In this document: in pieces, positions 30,160 through 40,692 of the stretch | How positions within the stretch are numbered: the stretch's first letter is position 1 | Layout of the letters: each line of letters begins with the position of its first letter | The notes under the pieces: generated by a model | The model's input: the letters and a program-made list of their open reading frames with translations, nothing else | Told to the model about the DNA's origin: nothing | Database searches by the model: none | Source of the DNA: Pyralis farinalis | Taxonomy: Eukaryota; Arthropoda; Insecta; Lepidoptera; Pyralidae | DNA length: 64,000 nucleotides | Direction: 5' to 3' | Assembly: GCA_947507595.1 (NCBI GenBank) | Contig: OX382270.1 | Location: 35,766,164 to 35,830,163, forward strand | Program-made: the position numbers and the translations under genes

Positions 30160-31520
30160 TTAGGCCCTTACGGGCACTTAGACACGCCTTACATTCTGTA
30201 AATTAAATCATATTGTATCTTAATAATTTTCCAGTTTTTTTTACTTTTAATCTCCCTTTTTTAATCTATCAGTATTTTGGAAATGACCATTGGCGAAGAA
30301 GAAATGCCAAAAGAAACTTGCCAATATAGGTCTTTTTTCATCGTTAATATATATTACAATAAATGTGAGTGTACGTATAGTGAAATCAAGTGGTACAATT
30401 AAAGATATATTAATACATGTGCTGAATCATTTGCAAACATCTCTATCAGTTAGATATTCATCGATTCTATAATAACCCTTCTTGCACAGAGTATTTTTGA
30501 TGTACCTTTTCAACATATTCTCAGGCAAGGACAGAATTGTTTTAGGTAATTTATTATAGAATCGAATACAATTTACAATAAAAGATCTACTAGTCTTAGC
30601 AAGCCTATGTACGTATATACGCAATCTATTCTTGCTTCTAAGATTTTCACTAAATTTAGAAAATGACTCTATATTTTACGAGCATACATTATGTTCTCAT
30701 AAATATACTGAGAGCTAACTGTGGGGATATTTATTTCTTTAAATAGTTTTCTAAGAGATTCCCTGGCGCCCATGTTATAAATAGAGCAGATGGCTCTCTT
30801 TTGTAATATAAAAATAGTTTCAATGTCAGCCGCTTTTCTCCACAATAGTATACCATACGACATAATGCTATGAAAGTAGCTGAAATAGACTAAGCGCGCA
30901 GTAGCCACATCCGTCAATTGTCTAATTCTCCTAACCGCATATGCGGCGGAGCTGAGCTTACGGGTAATTTTTTTACGTGGGGTGCTGCAATTTGGGGTCT
31001 ATTGTAATTCCAAGAAATACAGTATCATAAATTCTAGTACATTATTGTCAATGAAAACTTCTGTATTGGCAGAAGGCACATTTGGTAGACTAAATTTTAT
31101 ACATTTGGTTTTGGTTGAATTTAATAAAAGATTATTACATGTGAACCAATTTAGAATGGCAGATAGAACACTATTTACATTGTCAATATTTTCGCACCGG
31201 CAAGTAACATTAAAAATTAAAGAAGTATCATCAGCAAACAGTAGTATATTCGCCATTTTCTGCACCATGTAGGGCAGATCACTCACATATACTAAAAATA
31301 AAAAGGGGCCCAATATATAGCCCTAGGGCACCCCAATATTAACATTGCTGCCTTTAGATTTGACCCCATTTATATCAACAGTCTGTATTATGTTACTTAA
31401 ATAAGTTGCAATCAAATTATAGGCTTTACCTCTAACTCCATAATGGCCCAGCTTGAGCAATAATGTCCGACGTATATATGTTACACAATAGATTGGTCGA
31501 CACAATCTATTGTGTAACAT
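30160..31520 (-). mobile_element. Jockey-like LINE, 5'-truncated, broken
   Basis: On the minus strand, from 31,520 downward, the reverse transcriptase reads TLLLKLGHYGVRGKAYNLIA, SNVNIGVP and GPFLFLVYVSDLPYMV. The catalytic box LLFADDTSLIF follows, then ARLVYFSYFHSIMSYGILLW and the C-terminus RFYNKLPKTILSLPENMLKR with YYRIDEYLTDRDVCK. Frameshifts separate these blocks. The 3' end has the conserved tail with GGCACTTAGACAC (plus-strand reading) and AATAAATGG at about 30,160. The 5' end falls at a short hairpin. Confidence 0.75.
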
Positions 31521-31521
31521 A
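31477..31521. repeat. 19-bp perfect inverted repeat at LINE 5' junction
   Basis: TATGTTACACAATAGATTG (31,477-31,495) and its exact complement at 31,503-31,521 flank GTCGACA. It sits at the truncated 5' end of the Jockey-like copy, in the region where its catalytic FDTIDH-like block would be expected. Confidence 0.85.
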
Positions 31522-31665
31522 CATACACAAATACACGTCGAATTATGAACCAGCTCCTGACAGCTCTTTTAGAAGTCAGTTAGGAAAAGCTTAAAAGTGA
31601 AATGCTAAAAAAGGAAAATGCTATCGTTGAATATGACCGTTAAAATATAAATAGAAACTCTACAT

Positions 31666-31743
31666 AAATAAAAGTATCACCACTATAATGAAAATAGACA
31701 GCGTTCATTGTCTATTTTCATTATAGTGGTGATACTTTTATTT
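31666..31743. repeat. 35-bp perfect inverted repeat
   Basis: Arms 31,666-31,700 and 31,709-31,743 are exact reverse complements separated by 8 bases (GCGTTCAT). They contain AGTATCACCACTATAATG. There is no coding or terminator context. It lies 145 bp from the hairpin at 31,477-31,521. Confidence 0.92.
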
Positions 31744-32584
31744 CGTTTATCGGATAACCTCTAATACCAGAAAAGGTAACACACTTAACTGAGTGTTTTT
31801 TACACTATTGGTTTATTCATACACAGAAAGAGAAATGCTATATCTGATTAGAGAAAATCAGTACCTGTATCAGAAGGCAGAAAAACCTCCTCTACATATC
31901 TCTATACTATAAGCTGAATTTAAAGACTGATAATTAACTGGTAAATTAATTGTTTAATCTTTTGAGATGCTCTACAGAGAACATTTTTTTTTCAACGTGA
32001 CCTGGACAGTGGTAACATCTACTGGATGGTTCTAGCAACATTCATATTACCCGAGAAAATGGTTTATTAGACAGGCTGATACGAATTATTACATTCACAG
32101 CATATATCAATGTGACCCTTTTTAGAATTACTAGATTTGGAAACTATTGCTATTTTAGCATCGTGTCTATCGTTATTTAGTACCCGAAAATATTTTGAAT
32201 AATATTTTATATTTATTTGCAATATTTTCAGTCAGTAACGATAAGAATATTGTTCTATCGAGCACTTCACTTAAACTAATGTAAAATTTCAGTAAAAACG
32301 GTTCGGATGAAATATTTCGAAATTACGTGGCCTGATTTATCCCAAAGGTACTGGGAGAAATTAAATAAAATATTGATATCGGCATAATTTATTCAGCACA
32401 GCCGAATTCAGCGTGAGGTGTCGATTTAATATTTTTTGTTTGTTTGTATTTCTCTTTATTGTATATAAATACAAATATATTTAACATAACACATCTCTTA
32501 AAGAGATCTTTACCAGCCAAAGTTTGAGTGTTGGAATTATAGACACATGTCATTTATTCTATTAAACTTATGCTGGAGTAATTT
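31744..32584. other. Unassigned AT-rich stretch
   Basis: I find no gene or repeat family here, apart from common A/T runs. Confidence 0.45.
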
Positions 32585-34287
32585 ATGATGGAGAAGGGAA
32601 AAAGTCCCAAAGAACTGCAGAGGCTCAGTCATAGTACCTTTGTAGAAAATCAAGAAATCACGTTAGAATGCGCCACTTACTACAGGGCCATAGCTTTGAT
32701 CAGCATAGCGGCAAAAGTGTATAGAATAATATTGATTGAGAGAAGAATGAGAGTGAAAACCGGCGAAATGCTGTGGGAGGCACGGGGAATATTCCATAAT
32801 GGAAGTGAGTGTAAATACCAAGTTTTGTGACTCCGCAATATCATGGAGAAGTATCTAACGCTAGATCAGAAGGTGTTCTGCAGTTGTGTGGATCATGAGA
32901 AAGCATTTGACAGGGTTGTGCAAAAGGATCTTAGGGACATACTGTCGGGGTATGAAATTGACGGTACCCTACTACGTCCTGTGCAGTTCACTTATGAGGA
33001 CTTATGAGGATACAGCGCACTGGTTTGACATCAACATAGGTGTCAAGCAGGGTTTCGTGTTGTCGGCTCGGCTGTTTATTCTGTATCGTGATAATCGTAT
33101 ACAGATAATAAAATCTACTAATGTAGGATTAATGTAGGAGACCTAGTGGTGAATGGTCTGCTTTATGCAGAAGATACCATGCTTATAGCAGACTCGTGGG
33201 TAGCAAACACTGGTCACAATGACGAAAAAGGGATGTATGAAGAAAGACTTACATTTGAATGCGAACTGAAGAACAATAGTAGATAATTTTTATTTTATTT
33301 ATATATTTAAAATAAATAAAAAATAATGTAGTGTTGTCTGAATGAGATAGTACACCTTTAGCAGGGATGGCACTGTTGATGTCGAAAGGCGAGTAAGTGC
33401 AGGAATAATGCAGTGTGAATGGAGTGTTGGGAAACTTCTTGGCAGTAAAAACCTAATGCTGATGCTAATAATGCTAACTCCAATGCTAATGTATGAAAAT
33501 GAGCTAGATTTGGCAGAGAGTGCATGACAGAAGAATAAATGCTGTTGGGATGTGACTGTTACGCAAAGTCTGTGGCGTAACGCTTGTAGACCGGGTTTGC
33601 AATGTTTAGGTGAGAAAGAGAGTTGGTCGCAAAGAAAGTATTGGTGTTAATACAAATATAGAAAGGCATGATAGGAAGATGCATACTCCATTAGTTCGGA
33701 CATGTAAGCGATTTCAAGCGGAAAAATGACAAAACAGACATACAACGTGAAAGTAGAAGGATGTAGGCGCCGGGAAAGTCATAGACCTATCTACCACGAT
33801 CAAATTAATCGTGTTTTTTTACAGCCCACTTGATGTAAATTGGTTACCGTAGCGTACGAACGCTTGTAGTACATTAAGTATCACTCGCGCGATGCCTCCT
33901 CTGCTGGTAACACAGCAAATCCTTAGGCGCTTACTGGTGAGCTCACTTACTCGCAGGAACACCTTAACCCTCTAGGGAGTTGTTTTCAGTGAGGTGGAGG
34001 TATTGCCCCAGGCGAGCTGCTCTGATGTGCCCTACCTCTCTTAAAACATCCAGACCAAGACAAACAGACATGTTCATGCACGCAAATGTTTGTCCTGTGT
34101 GGGAATCAAACCCACGAGCGTCTATATCAAACTCTGTTATTAGACAATGGTGTCATGAGCCCTAGGAACGCTCGAGCGTATACGAAAAGAGCTATGAATG
34201 TTAGATAAGCAATTGAGGTATATGAGAACCGAGTCATGTGGCGCTCAGCTATCTTTGCTTACCCCGCAAGAGACTAGGCGTGAAGTT
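32585..34287 (+). mobile_element. RTE-like LINE, heavily mutated copy
   Basis: Recognisable blocks in order are YYRAIALISIAAKVYRI, ERRMRVKTGEMLWEARG, the VDHEKAFDRVV-like region, and INIGVKQGFVLSARLFILYR. LLYAEDTMLIADS follows, a catalytic box changed from YADD to YAED. A tail region then reads TKQTYNVKVEGCRRRES, and the end is WRSAIFAYPARD with GGCGTGAAG. It is full of frameshifts and carries a SINE at 33,814-34,130. It lies about 200 bp downstream of the intact transporter gene. Confidence 0.75.
33814..34130 (-). repeat. SINE-1 inserted in the RTE-like copy
   Basis: A minus-oriented SINE starts with a T run at 33,814 and has the body CCCTCTAGGGAGTTG. Its B-box complement is GGGAATCAAACCCACGAGCG. 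It interrupts the RTE tail between DQINRV and the MSPRNARA-like block. The flanking GTGTTTT- and CTGTTAT-type sequences suggest a mutated target duplication. Confidence 0.75.
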
Positions 34288-34426
34288 GTTGTTACATACG
34301 AATGTATTAAATGAAACCATTTGCATACGTTTTGAACTTCACCTTGTCGAATAAGTTGTCTAGCAGGTTTTGTTTACAAATAATTTAATTTTGGCAATGG
34401 TAGCCAGTTGTATTGCATTGTGGAGA

Positions 34427-34432
34427 TTTATT
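34427..34432 (-). terminator. Polyadenylation signal of the intact transporter gene
   Basis: AATAAA on the minus strand, 60 bases after the TGA stop at 34,492-34,494, fits the 3' end of the gene whose last exon is 34,492-35,735. Confidence 0.5.
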
Positions 34433-34491
34433 TATGTAAACCAATACTTTGTGCAATATTACTTTTAATACATTATCATTTAATTGAGTAT

Positions 34492-35735
34492 TCAATTTGC
34501 TGCAGATTCTGAAATTTTAATTCCTAGCATAACCCTCTCTATTTCATGTAGTGTTTTATTTTTTGTTTCTGGCAAATATTTATATAGTAATAATAAAAAA
34601 ACTGTACTTGTAATTGCAAAGAAAAGAAATGCTCCATGTGTCCCAAATGATGAAAAAATTTGCGGGGAAATCTTCAAGGAAGTTGCCGTTATTATTCTGT
34701 CATATAAACCGACACCAAAAGTTACAAAATTTCGAAATCTTAATGGTAATAATTCACTAGCAATACTAGTACATAATATTAGAGGACCAATACTAATACC
34801 TATAGAATAAACCATGAGCAAGAAAGTTGTTATATATCCATTTTCAACAATAACAGAAATGCTACATAAATACAAATACAATGAAATGATAAGTAAGAAA
34901 CTCAAACCAACAAAAGAAGTAGAAAATAACAACATTCTTCTGCTCATTATTCTAGATAATGCACATCCAACGTACATACTGAAAACAGTTATCCCGTCCA
35001 GTATAAGCATTATAGTATAAGCTTCCATTTCACTAGCACATATTTGTTTTATGATATCGAGAGAATACATAGTGCATATCATTTTTCCTGTGCAGTTGTA
35101 AAAGGTAAGTAATATTATGGCGAGTAATACGGGTTGATAATTTTTTTTACTGGTAATTTTTTTATAAAAAGATGCTGCCTTATCTTTGAATTTGAGTAAA
35201 TCATTAGCATTCATAGACTTGTTTTTAGAGTTTATTATATTTTCAAGCTCTATTTTTTCTCTTTGAGCGGACCCCCTCAACCAATTATATGCAGACGTGC
35301 ACTCTTCAATCCTGCCACTGTTTGCTAACCAAAATGGAGACTCGGGCCAAAATTGGGCTGACATAAATATATAAAGAGTACAAATCAGTTGTACAAGGCC
35401 AATATTTTTCCAATGAAAAAATGTTCCTATTGCGTTTGCCACCCATATACCCCAACAAAAAGAAGCAGACTTCATGGTGAGAAAGAAACCTCTATATCTT
35501 GGGGATGAAAATTCTGATATAATTACTATGAACACAGGTATTTGTGCAGCTGATATAATACTAACGAATATTGCACTTATCAAAATATGATCAAACCTAG
35601 TACTAAAGTAGAAAACAGTAGAGGATATGACAGCCATAACACTAATAAATTTAAAAGGCAGCCTTCTTCCGAAGCGGTTTGATATTGCAGGTAGAATAAA
35701 AATCCAAGGAATTGCTGCATAGCCGTACGAGGACA
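34492..35735 (-). CDS. Sugar-transporter-like MFS protein, exon 3 (intact locus B)
   Basis: This is the last coding exon of a three-exon gene: 40,597-40,692, 36,150-36,288 and 34,492-35,735. The 492-residue product is predicted to move a sugar or related solute across a membrane with about 12 helices. Family marks are NRFGRRLPFK (98-107), EFSSPRYRG (153-161), PESPFWL (209-215), GPLILCTSIASELLPLRFRN and LPETKNKTLHEIE (466-478). The first codon is split: A from exon 2 plus TG here after a TTTCCAG acceptor. Odd points are Asn instead of Asp in the first signature and GPLIL in place of the usual GP-PW-type block. It is closest to insect facilitated trehalose/glucose transporters, but the substrate is unknown. 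No stop or frameshift is seen. Confidence 0.85.
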
Positions 35736-36149
35736 CTGGAAATAAGATATTTTGATTAAATTGTAGTATAATATACTATAAATGTATTCCTCGTGATCCG
35801 ACTGATAAGAGTACCTAATGATGCATTTGTAAACGATAGTTGCAATCATAATTATTTTGTTGTCAGATGACAATAAGAGTCTTGAATGTATGTATATCAA
35901 GCCTGAATACGAGTATACTGTTCAAACTTCCACAGCGAGCAGTTTAAGCCTTTTGCTTTTATTGAAAATTCAATGTTTTCCTTCATTTAATAAATATATG
36001 GAATTAAAGTTAAGTGATTAGTATCTAAATAGCATATGTCCTTTATTATATCCATAGGCTGAGGTAACTGCTTACCATTAGGCAGGTAGGTATAAGAAAA
36101 TCAAGAGTTATTTGGCACCACACCTTTGTATAAATAATTTTGAACTCAC

Positions 36150-36288
36150 TCAACCACGACACCGTTTCAGAACTGATGACCTCCGTGGAATTTGCTTCTC
36201 TTCGTATTTGAGGCACAAACACAGTAATTGCCCCCATAGACATTCCAAAAACAAAATAACATCCCCAAACTCCACTGCATACTAATAA
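36150..36288 (-). CDS. Sugar-transporter-like MFS protein, exon 2 (intact locus B)
   Basis: This 139-nt exon lies between a TCGTTTTCAG acceptor and a GTGAGT donor, phase 0 to 1. It encodes residues 33-78: helix 1 (LLVCSGVWGCYFVFGMSMGA), then FVPQIRREANSTEV with an NST glycosylation-type site, then SSETVSWL. It joins exon 3 to give SWLMSSYGYAAIPW, which fits the family at the end of the first extracellular loop. Confidence 0.85.
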
Positions 36289-36484
36289 CTGAAAACGAGA
36301 CGTGAATTGGTACAATAGGCAATTCAAAACTCTTCATCTTCCTAAAAATGTTCAATAAGATAAGTTGCGGGTTATCTGAACTAAAACGATGATGATGATG
36401 AATGTTTGTAAAACAACTAGTATTACTCGTTTCCTGACGAACACCGCCGTTAATGATCACCTTTCACAGGATAGTAAGCTCCTA

Positions 36485-38036
36485 ATGGAAACGCGCTCGT
36501 ATAGTGCCAATTTTTAAGAAGGGAGATAGTGATGACGTTCGTAACTATAGGCCCATATCCATTTTGTCTTCCTTTTCTAAATTGTTCGAGTCACTGATAT
36601 GCTCGATACTCACGAAACATACCAAGTCTCGAATCAGACCGGAACAGCACGGGTTCCAAGCTAAGAAATCCGTGCTAACTAATCTCATTTCTTATTTAAC
36701 ACCCATTATAGAAGGAGTTGACAGCAATCGTCAAATGGATGCTATTTACACAGATTTTTCCAGTGCATTTGATCGCGTCGACCATCAATTACTCATTCAT
36801 AAGCTCCAATTTCAGTATGGTATATGTGACGTATTAATTAATGGTTCGTGACGTATTTGGCTGATAGGGAACTGGTTGTTGTAGTAAATGGGTACGAATC
36901 AGAGAGATACATTGCATCCTCTGGGGTACCTCAGGGCTCACACTTGGGACCTATTTTATTTGTACTTTTCATAAATGACATTATGTCTTGCGTGCGTCAC
37001 TGTCAATGTTCTATGTTCGCTGATGATATGAAAATTTTCTGTAACGTTTCGTCAGAAAATAGTTCTCGACTGATGCAAGAAGATCTCAATCGGATTACGC
37101 AATGGTGTCATGATAATCATATGGTCTTAAATTCAGGGAAGTGTCAACATATTCGTTTTACTAGGAAGACGAAACCGCAGGATACTAGATACTACATCAA
37201 TGGTGACTTAATCACGTTGGTTCCTGAGGTTCGCGATCTTGGGGTAGTACTTGATGCTAAGTTAAAGTTCACTTCGCACTACAACTTCATTGTGAGAAAA
37301 GCATCCATGGTATCTGGCTTCATCAGATGACACACAAAAGACTTCAAGCAACCGGCATCCAGAATTATCTTATTCAACGGACTGGTCCGAAGCATTCTCG
37401 AGTTTGCCTGTGTCGTTTGGAACCCGGGATACATTACTCATTCTACTCGTATTGAGTCCATACAGCGCTCGTTTACTAGGCACCTGGCTTTTATTACGCC
37501 CGGCATAGGATGCAGATCTTCGTATGAGGACAGACTTTCATTCTTTAGTATTGATGCACTGGCAAAAAGGCGACGTATGCATGATTTATTGCTTCTCCAA
37601 GGAATTGTGCAAGGCGAGTCAATGTGTGAGGGTGTATTGGACAGGATCACGATATGCGTGCCTAAATTGGGTTGCCGTAGAGCTAATCGTCATTTCTTCA
37701 CGGTCCCTCATCATAGGACCAACCTGGGTTTGCACGCGCCGTTATCTAGGATGATATCCACTTACAATGATTGGCATAAGGTTCTTGATTTGGATATATT
37801 TCACAACCGACCCAAATTATTGAAACACAAAATTCTGTCAAAATGATAATCAAACAAATTATGTTGATTCTGTGTGTAGTATTAACTGCCTAAAATTATG
37901 AATTATTATTAAGAATTTTAGATACCATGTTGTGCATATCTATAATTGATGTAAACTCTAGATTAAGATCTTTTACAATCTATCAATTAAATGTTTGGGT
38001 TTATATTGTTGATGTGCCGAAATAAATAAATAAAAA
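36485..38036 (+). mobile_element. CR1-type LINE, 5'-truncated, in intron 1 of the transporter gene
   Basis: The insertion is flanked by TAAGCTCCTA at 36,475-36,484 and 38,037-38,046 and ends in an AATAAATAAATAAAAA tail. It begins within the reverse transcriptase: FKKGDSDDVRNYRPISILSS, EQHGFQAKKSVLTNL, IYTDFSSAFDRVDHQLLIHK. After one frameshift it reads SSGVPQGSHLGPILFVLFIN and the catalytic SMFADDMKIF. A stop falls after VSGFIR, and the C-terminus (SIQRSF, SRMISTYNDW) follows in further frames. It lies antisense to the host gene. The few mutations suggest a fairly recent copy. Confidence 0.85.
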
Positions 38037-38377
38037 TAAGCTCCTATGAAGGTAAAGTTATTATGGAAACACAATAACCCTCCGCGGATTGTTCCTTAGA
38101 TGCAATATTCTGAGAGTAGTAGGCGTGTTTCCGATTGAACCACTGAATGCACTATACGGGCCGGGGGAGGGCATGTGCAAATGAGTTGCCAGCTTCTTGT
38201 CCAGATACCATGGATATGTTCTTAAAAATAATAATATGTTGGCGTCGCTCAGAGCTCTGTACTCTCCCTGACGCTGTTATGTATAATATGTTTGCTGCAT
38301 ATCGATATCGTATCGTATTCGTACAGATTTGTGGTCGGTACCTTTTACAGAAGTAGTCATTTTACCAGCTATGAAAA

Positions 38378-38752
38378 TTAGTTGCCAGCTTCTTGTTCAG
38401 CAGATGCACAAAATCGTTTTGATTGCAGCTGCTCCGATAGCATGGAAAAATGCCAGTGTCCCGTAAGGTCTGTACTATCATCGCCATTATTTCGGCTGCA
38501 TACGATGTATGTCTTCGTTGGACGCTGGTACTGCAGAGTCAGTGCCAGACTCATTCTTAGTATAGGCGTCCTGGACACAATCGTACGTTTCTCCAAAATA
38601 TTTATTCCATTCTGTATGTTTGCAATAATGTCACTATCTTCGTACATTACTTTTTCCATTCTGTAACCTATAAACAACTTGGAGTCTTCTTTATCTTCCT
38701 CTAAAAGAATTTGGTATTCACCTCTATGTTTTTCATTAACCTTGGTGCTCAT
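38378..38752 (-). CDS. Hypothetical small ORF, unknown
   Basis: A 124-codon frame starts at MSTKVNEKHRGEYQILLEED and includes YRMEKVMYEDSDIIANIQNG and RTPILRMSLALTLQYQ. It is acidic at the N-terminus with no membrane segment or motif that I recognise. It sits inside intron 1 of the transporter gene on the same strand. The phrase GTTGCCAGCTTCTTGT at its 3' end recurs at 38,183, hinting at a local duplication or an old element. It could be a captured exon, an element remnant or chance. Confidence 0.22.
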   Translation of the reverse strand: MSTKVNEKHRGEYQILLEEDKEDSKLFIGYRMEKVMYEDSDIIANIQNGINILEKRTIVSRTPILRMSLALTLQYQRPTKTYIVCSRNNGDDSTDLTGHWHFSMLSEQLQSKRFCASAEQEAGN

Positions 38753-38814
38753 TTAGAATTATTCTTTCAAGCTTCTTTTTCACTATCCAACTTTTTTTAT
38801 ATCCAACCGAAAGC

Positions 38815-39380
38815 GTGTATGAAGAAGCTGATGTACTTAATATAAGGCAACTTTTCATTCTTCAGACATCGTTGAAGGCACATAGATCATTGTTATCTTC
38901 TCCTAACTATGAATTGATCGCAAATCGCCGAGTGTATAAAATACCTAAACCTGTCACCAAAACCAGTTTTGCTCAACGTTTTGGAGATTTTGTTATTTCA
39001 AAGGTTTATGGTGTAGTTATAAAGGCATGTAACATTAAAAATAAAAATATTAATGAAGCAAAATGTATCATACGCACATGGTTAAAGTCACTATCATACG
39101 AGAGCACAGAGGATATGCTGAAAATTATTTCCTAATTTTCATTTCATTGTTAATTTTAGTATATTGTTTTATGCATAATTTTCTTTAAGTGCTGAGGCGA
39201 ACGTTTTATATTTATAAAATTGTAAACTGGCATAAAGGTTTCTCCGATACAGGCTTGCTAGTGGAGAAACCAATGCAAATCTTGTTTATTTAATTTAAAT
39301 CTACATCGACTTTATTACTGTACTTTTAAATTGTAATAATATGTGTTTGTAGGAAATAAATATATTTTTCATATTTTCAT
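38815..39380 (+). mobile_element. LINE 3' fragment, reverse transcriptase C-terminus
   Basis: The 106-codon frame reads LNIRQLFILQTSLKAHRSLL, TKTSFAQRFGDFVISKVYG and ends RTWLKSLSYESTEDMLKII. This has the form of the extreme C-terminus of a CR1/Jockey-superfamily protein. A 3' UTR of about 240 bp with AATAAATATA near 39,356 follows. No upstream RT blocks were found. Confidence 0.5.
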
Positions 39381-39567
39381 TTTTTTCACTAAAGCATTGG
39401 TTTCAATTCTGCAATTTACATATTTTTGGGAGATGCGCAGTCAATGCACTCTTGTATAAAGGCAAGGCGTCACGAATGGACTGCGATTGTTATATAACCA
39501 TCAGTAGCAGTAGTATACAGGGATATAAATTGACGTGTTCGTAAACACGTTAACAAATTTTTGTTTT

Positions 39568-39866
39568 TCCCACACAGGGCATGGATTTGTGTACATGAAT
39601 TTGTCTGGGTGCTTTTAAGAGAAATAGAGTACATCTAAGCAACACGACTGGGAAAGAAATGTCCTCCCCACAGAAACTCCCTGGATTGTTTTTGCTCCCT
39701 GCGTATGAGTGAGGCCACTAGTAAGCTCCTAAGGAGTTGCTGTGTCAGCAGCAGAGGTGGTATCGCGCAAGTGACAATGTATTGCAAGCCTTCATGAGCT
39801 ACAGTGAGCGCTTTACATCAGGTGGGCTACATGCTTGTATGCCCCCTGACGTTATATAAAAAAAGA
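39568..39866 (+). repeat. SINE-1, 5'-truncated
   Basis: It starts just after the tRNA-like head (CACACAGGGCATGGATTTGT) and contains AGGCCACTAGTAAGCTCCTA. It ends CATGCTTGTATGCCCCCTGA, CGTTATATAAAAAAAG. Confidence 0.75.
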
Positions 39867-40037
39867 CACCATGGGTGGAACATACTTTCTTTTCACTCAT
39901 AATTACCATCATCATTATCCCTAATCCATCTGCTGGATGCAAGTCTGGCCTAATGCTATCCAATATCTACAATCTTCCGCTTGTCGCTTTCATTTATTTC
40001 AGTTCGCTTTTTTTAGATCATCGGTGAATCTTTTTTT

Positions 40038-40519
40038 TAGTTAATAGATTCAGGCATTACTTTGCGAAAGTCAAATTTACAGGCAATTTGATATAAACTA
40101 CTTTGTGTGCTTCCGCTCCCGACAAGTTCGTGCGAACTACTGCTGGCCGGCACCCACCCACTACCCACAAGGCATCCTCAGGTGCTGTAGATGTTACTCG
40201 TAAAATTATTCTAACCACTAACATCTACAGTACATCTACTACACTAACAGGACAGTGCCTCGTGGAGCGAAACACGTGTCGCAGAGACGACCGGAGCAAC
40301 CATGGCAACAACGGTGGCGGGTGCATGCGGTTCACATTTCAGATGGCGAACACTCGCAGAGATGACCGCAGCAGCCGAGGCAGAGATGACCGGAGCAGCC
40401 ATGGCAGCGGCGGCATAGATCTACTAAAGGTAGTGAGTAGGTGCCGGCCGGCAGTAGTTCGCATGAACTAATCGGGAGCGGAAGCACACAAAGTAGTTTA
40501 GATCAAATCGCCTGTCTTT
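40038..40519. repeat. Long-inverted-repeat element, near full length
   Basis: The left arm (about 40,042-40,160) runs from TTAATAGATTCAGGCATTAC and TTTGCGAAAGTCAAATTTAC to the GAACTACTGCTGGCCGGCAC block. The right arm (about 40,435-40,519) is its complement up to CAAATCGCCTGTC, where it is truncated. The roughly 270-bp core is GC-rich and has repeated GACCGGAGCA-CCATGGCA units. There is no transposase. Relatives are at 2,915, 29,524, 54,822, 54,955, 62,985 and 63,982. Confidence 0.75.
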
Positions 40520-40596
40520 TTTTTTTAGATTATGGGGACGTGTAACAATTCATCGTCCCAAACGCAAGTTCCACTCCTTTTTCCATAATTACTCAC

Positions 40597-40692
40597 CTGA
40601 TGGAACAGCGGAATCCATGAAACTTTATCATCCTCATCACTTTCGTTGACAGGAACATCTGTGGCAACTTTAGTGTAATTACATGTCTCCAT
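40597..40692 (-). CDS. Sugar-transporter-like MFS protein, exon 1 (intact locus B)
   Basis: ATG at 40,692-40,690 opens 32 codons: METCNYTKVATDVPVNESDE, then DDKVSWIPLFHQ. They end exactly at CAG before a GTGAGT donor, phase 0. It encodes the acidic cytosolic N-terminus and joins exon 2 (36,150-36,288). Paralogous exon 1 copies at 28.0 and 15.7 kb have lost the start or gained a stop, whereas this one and the copy at 19.5 kb are clean. A 5' UTR or promoter could not be defined. Confidence 0.8.

Noticed and set aside
34484..35020. Plus-strand frames of 108 and 68 codons opposite exon 3
   Set aside because: They are shadows of the transporter exon. The same shadow appears at 16,741-17,022 opposite the pseudogene.
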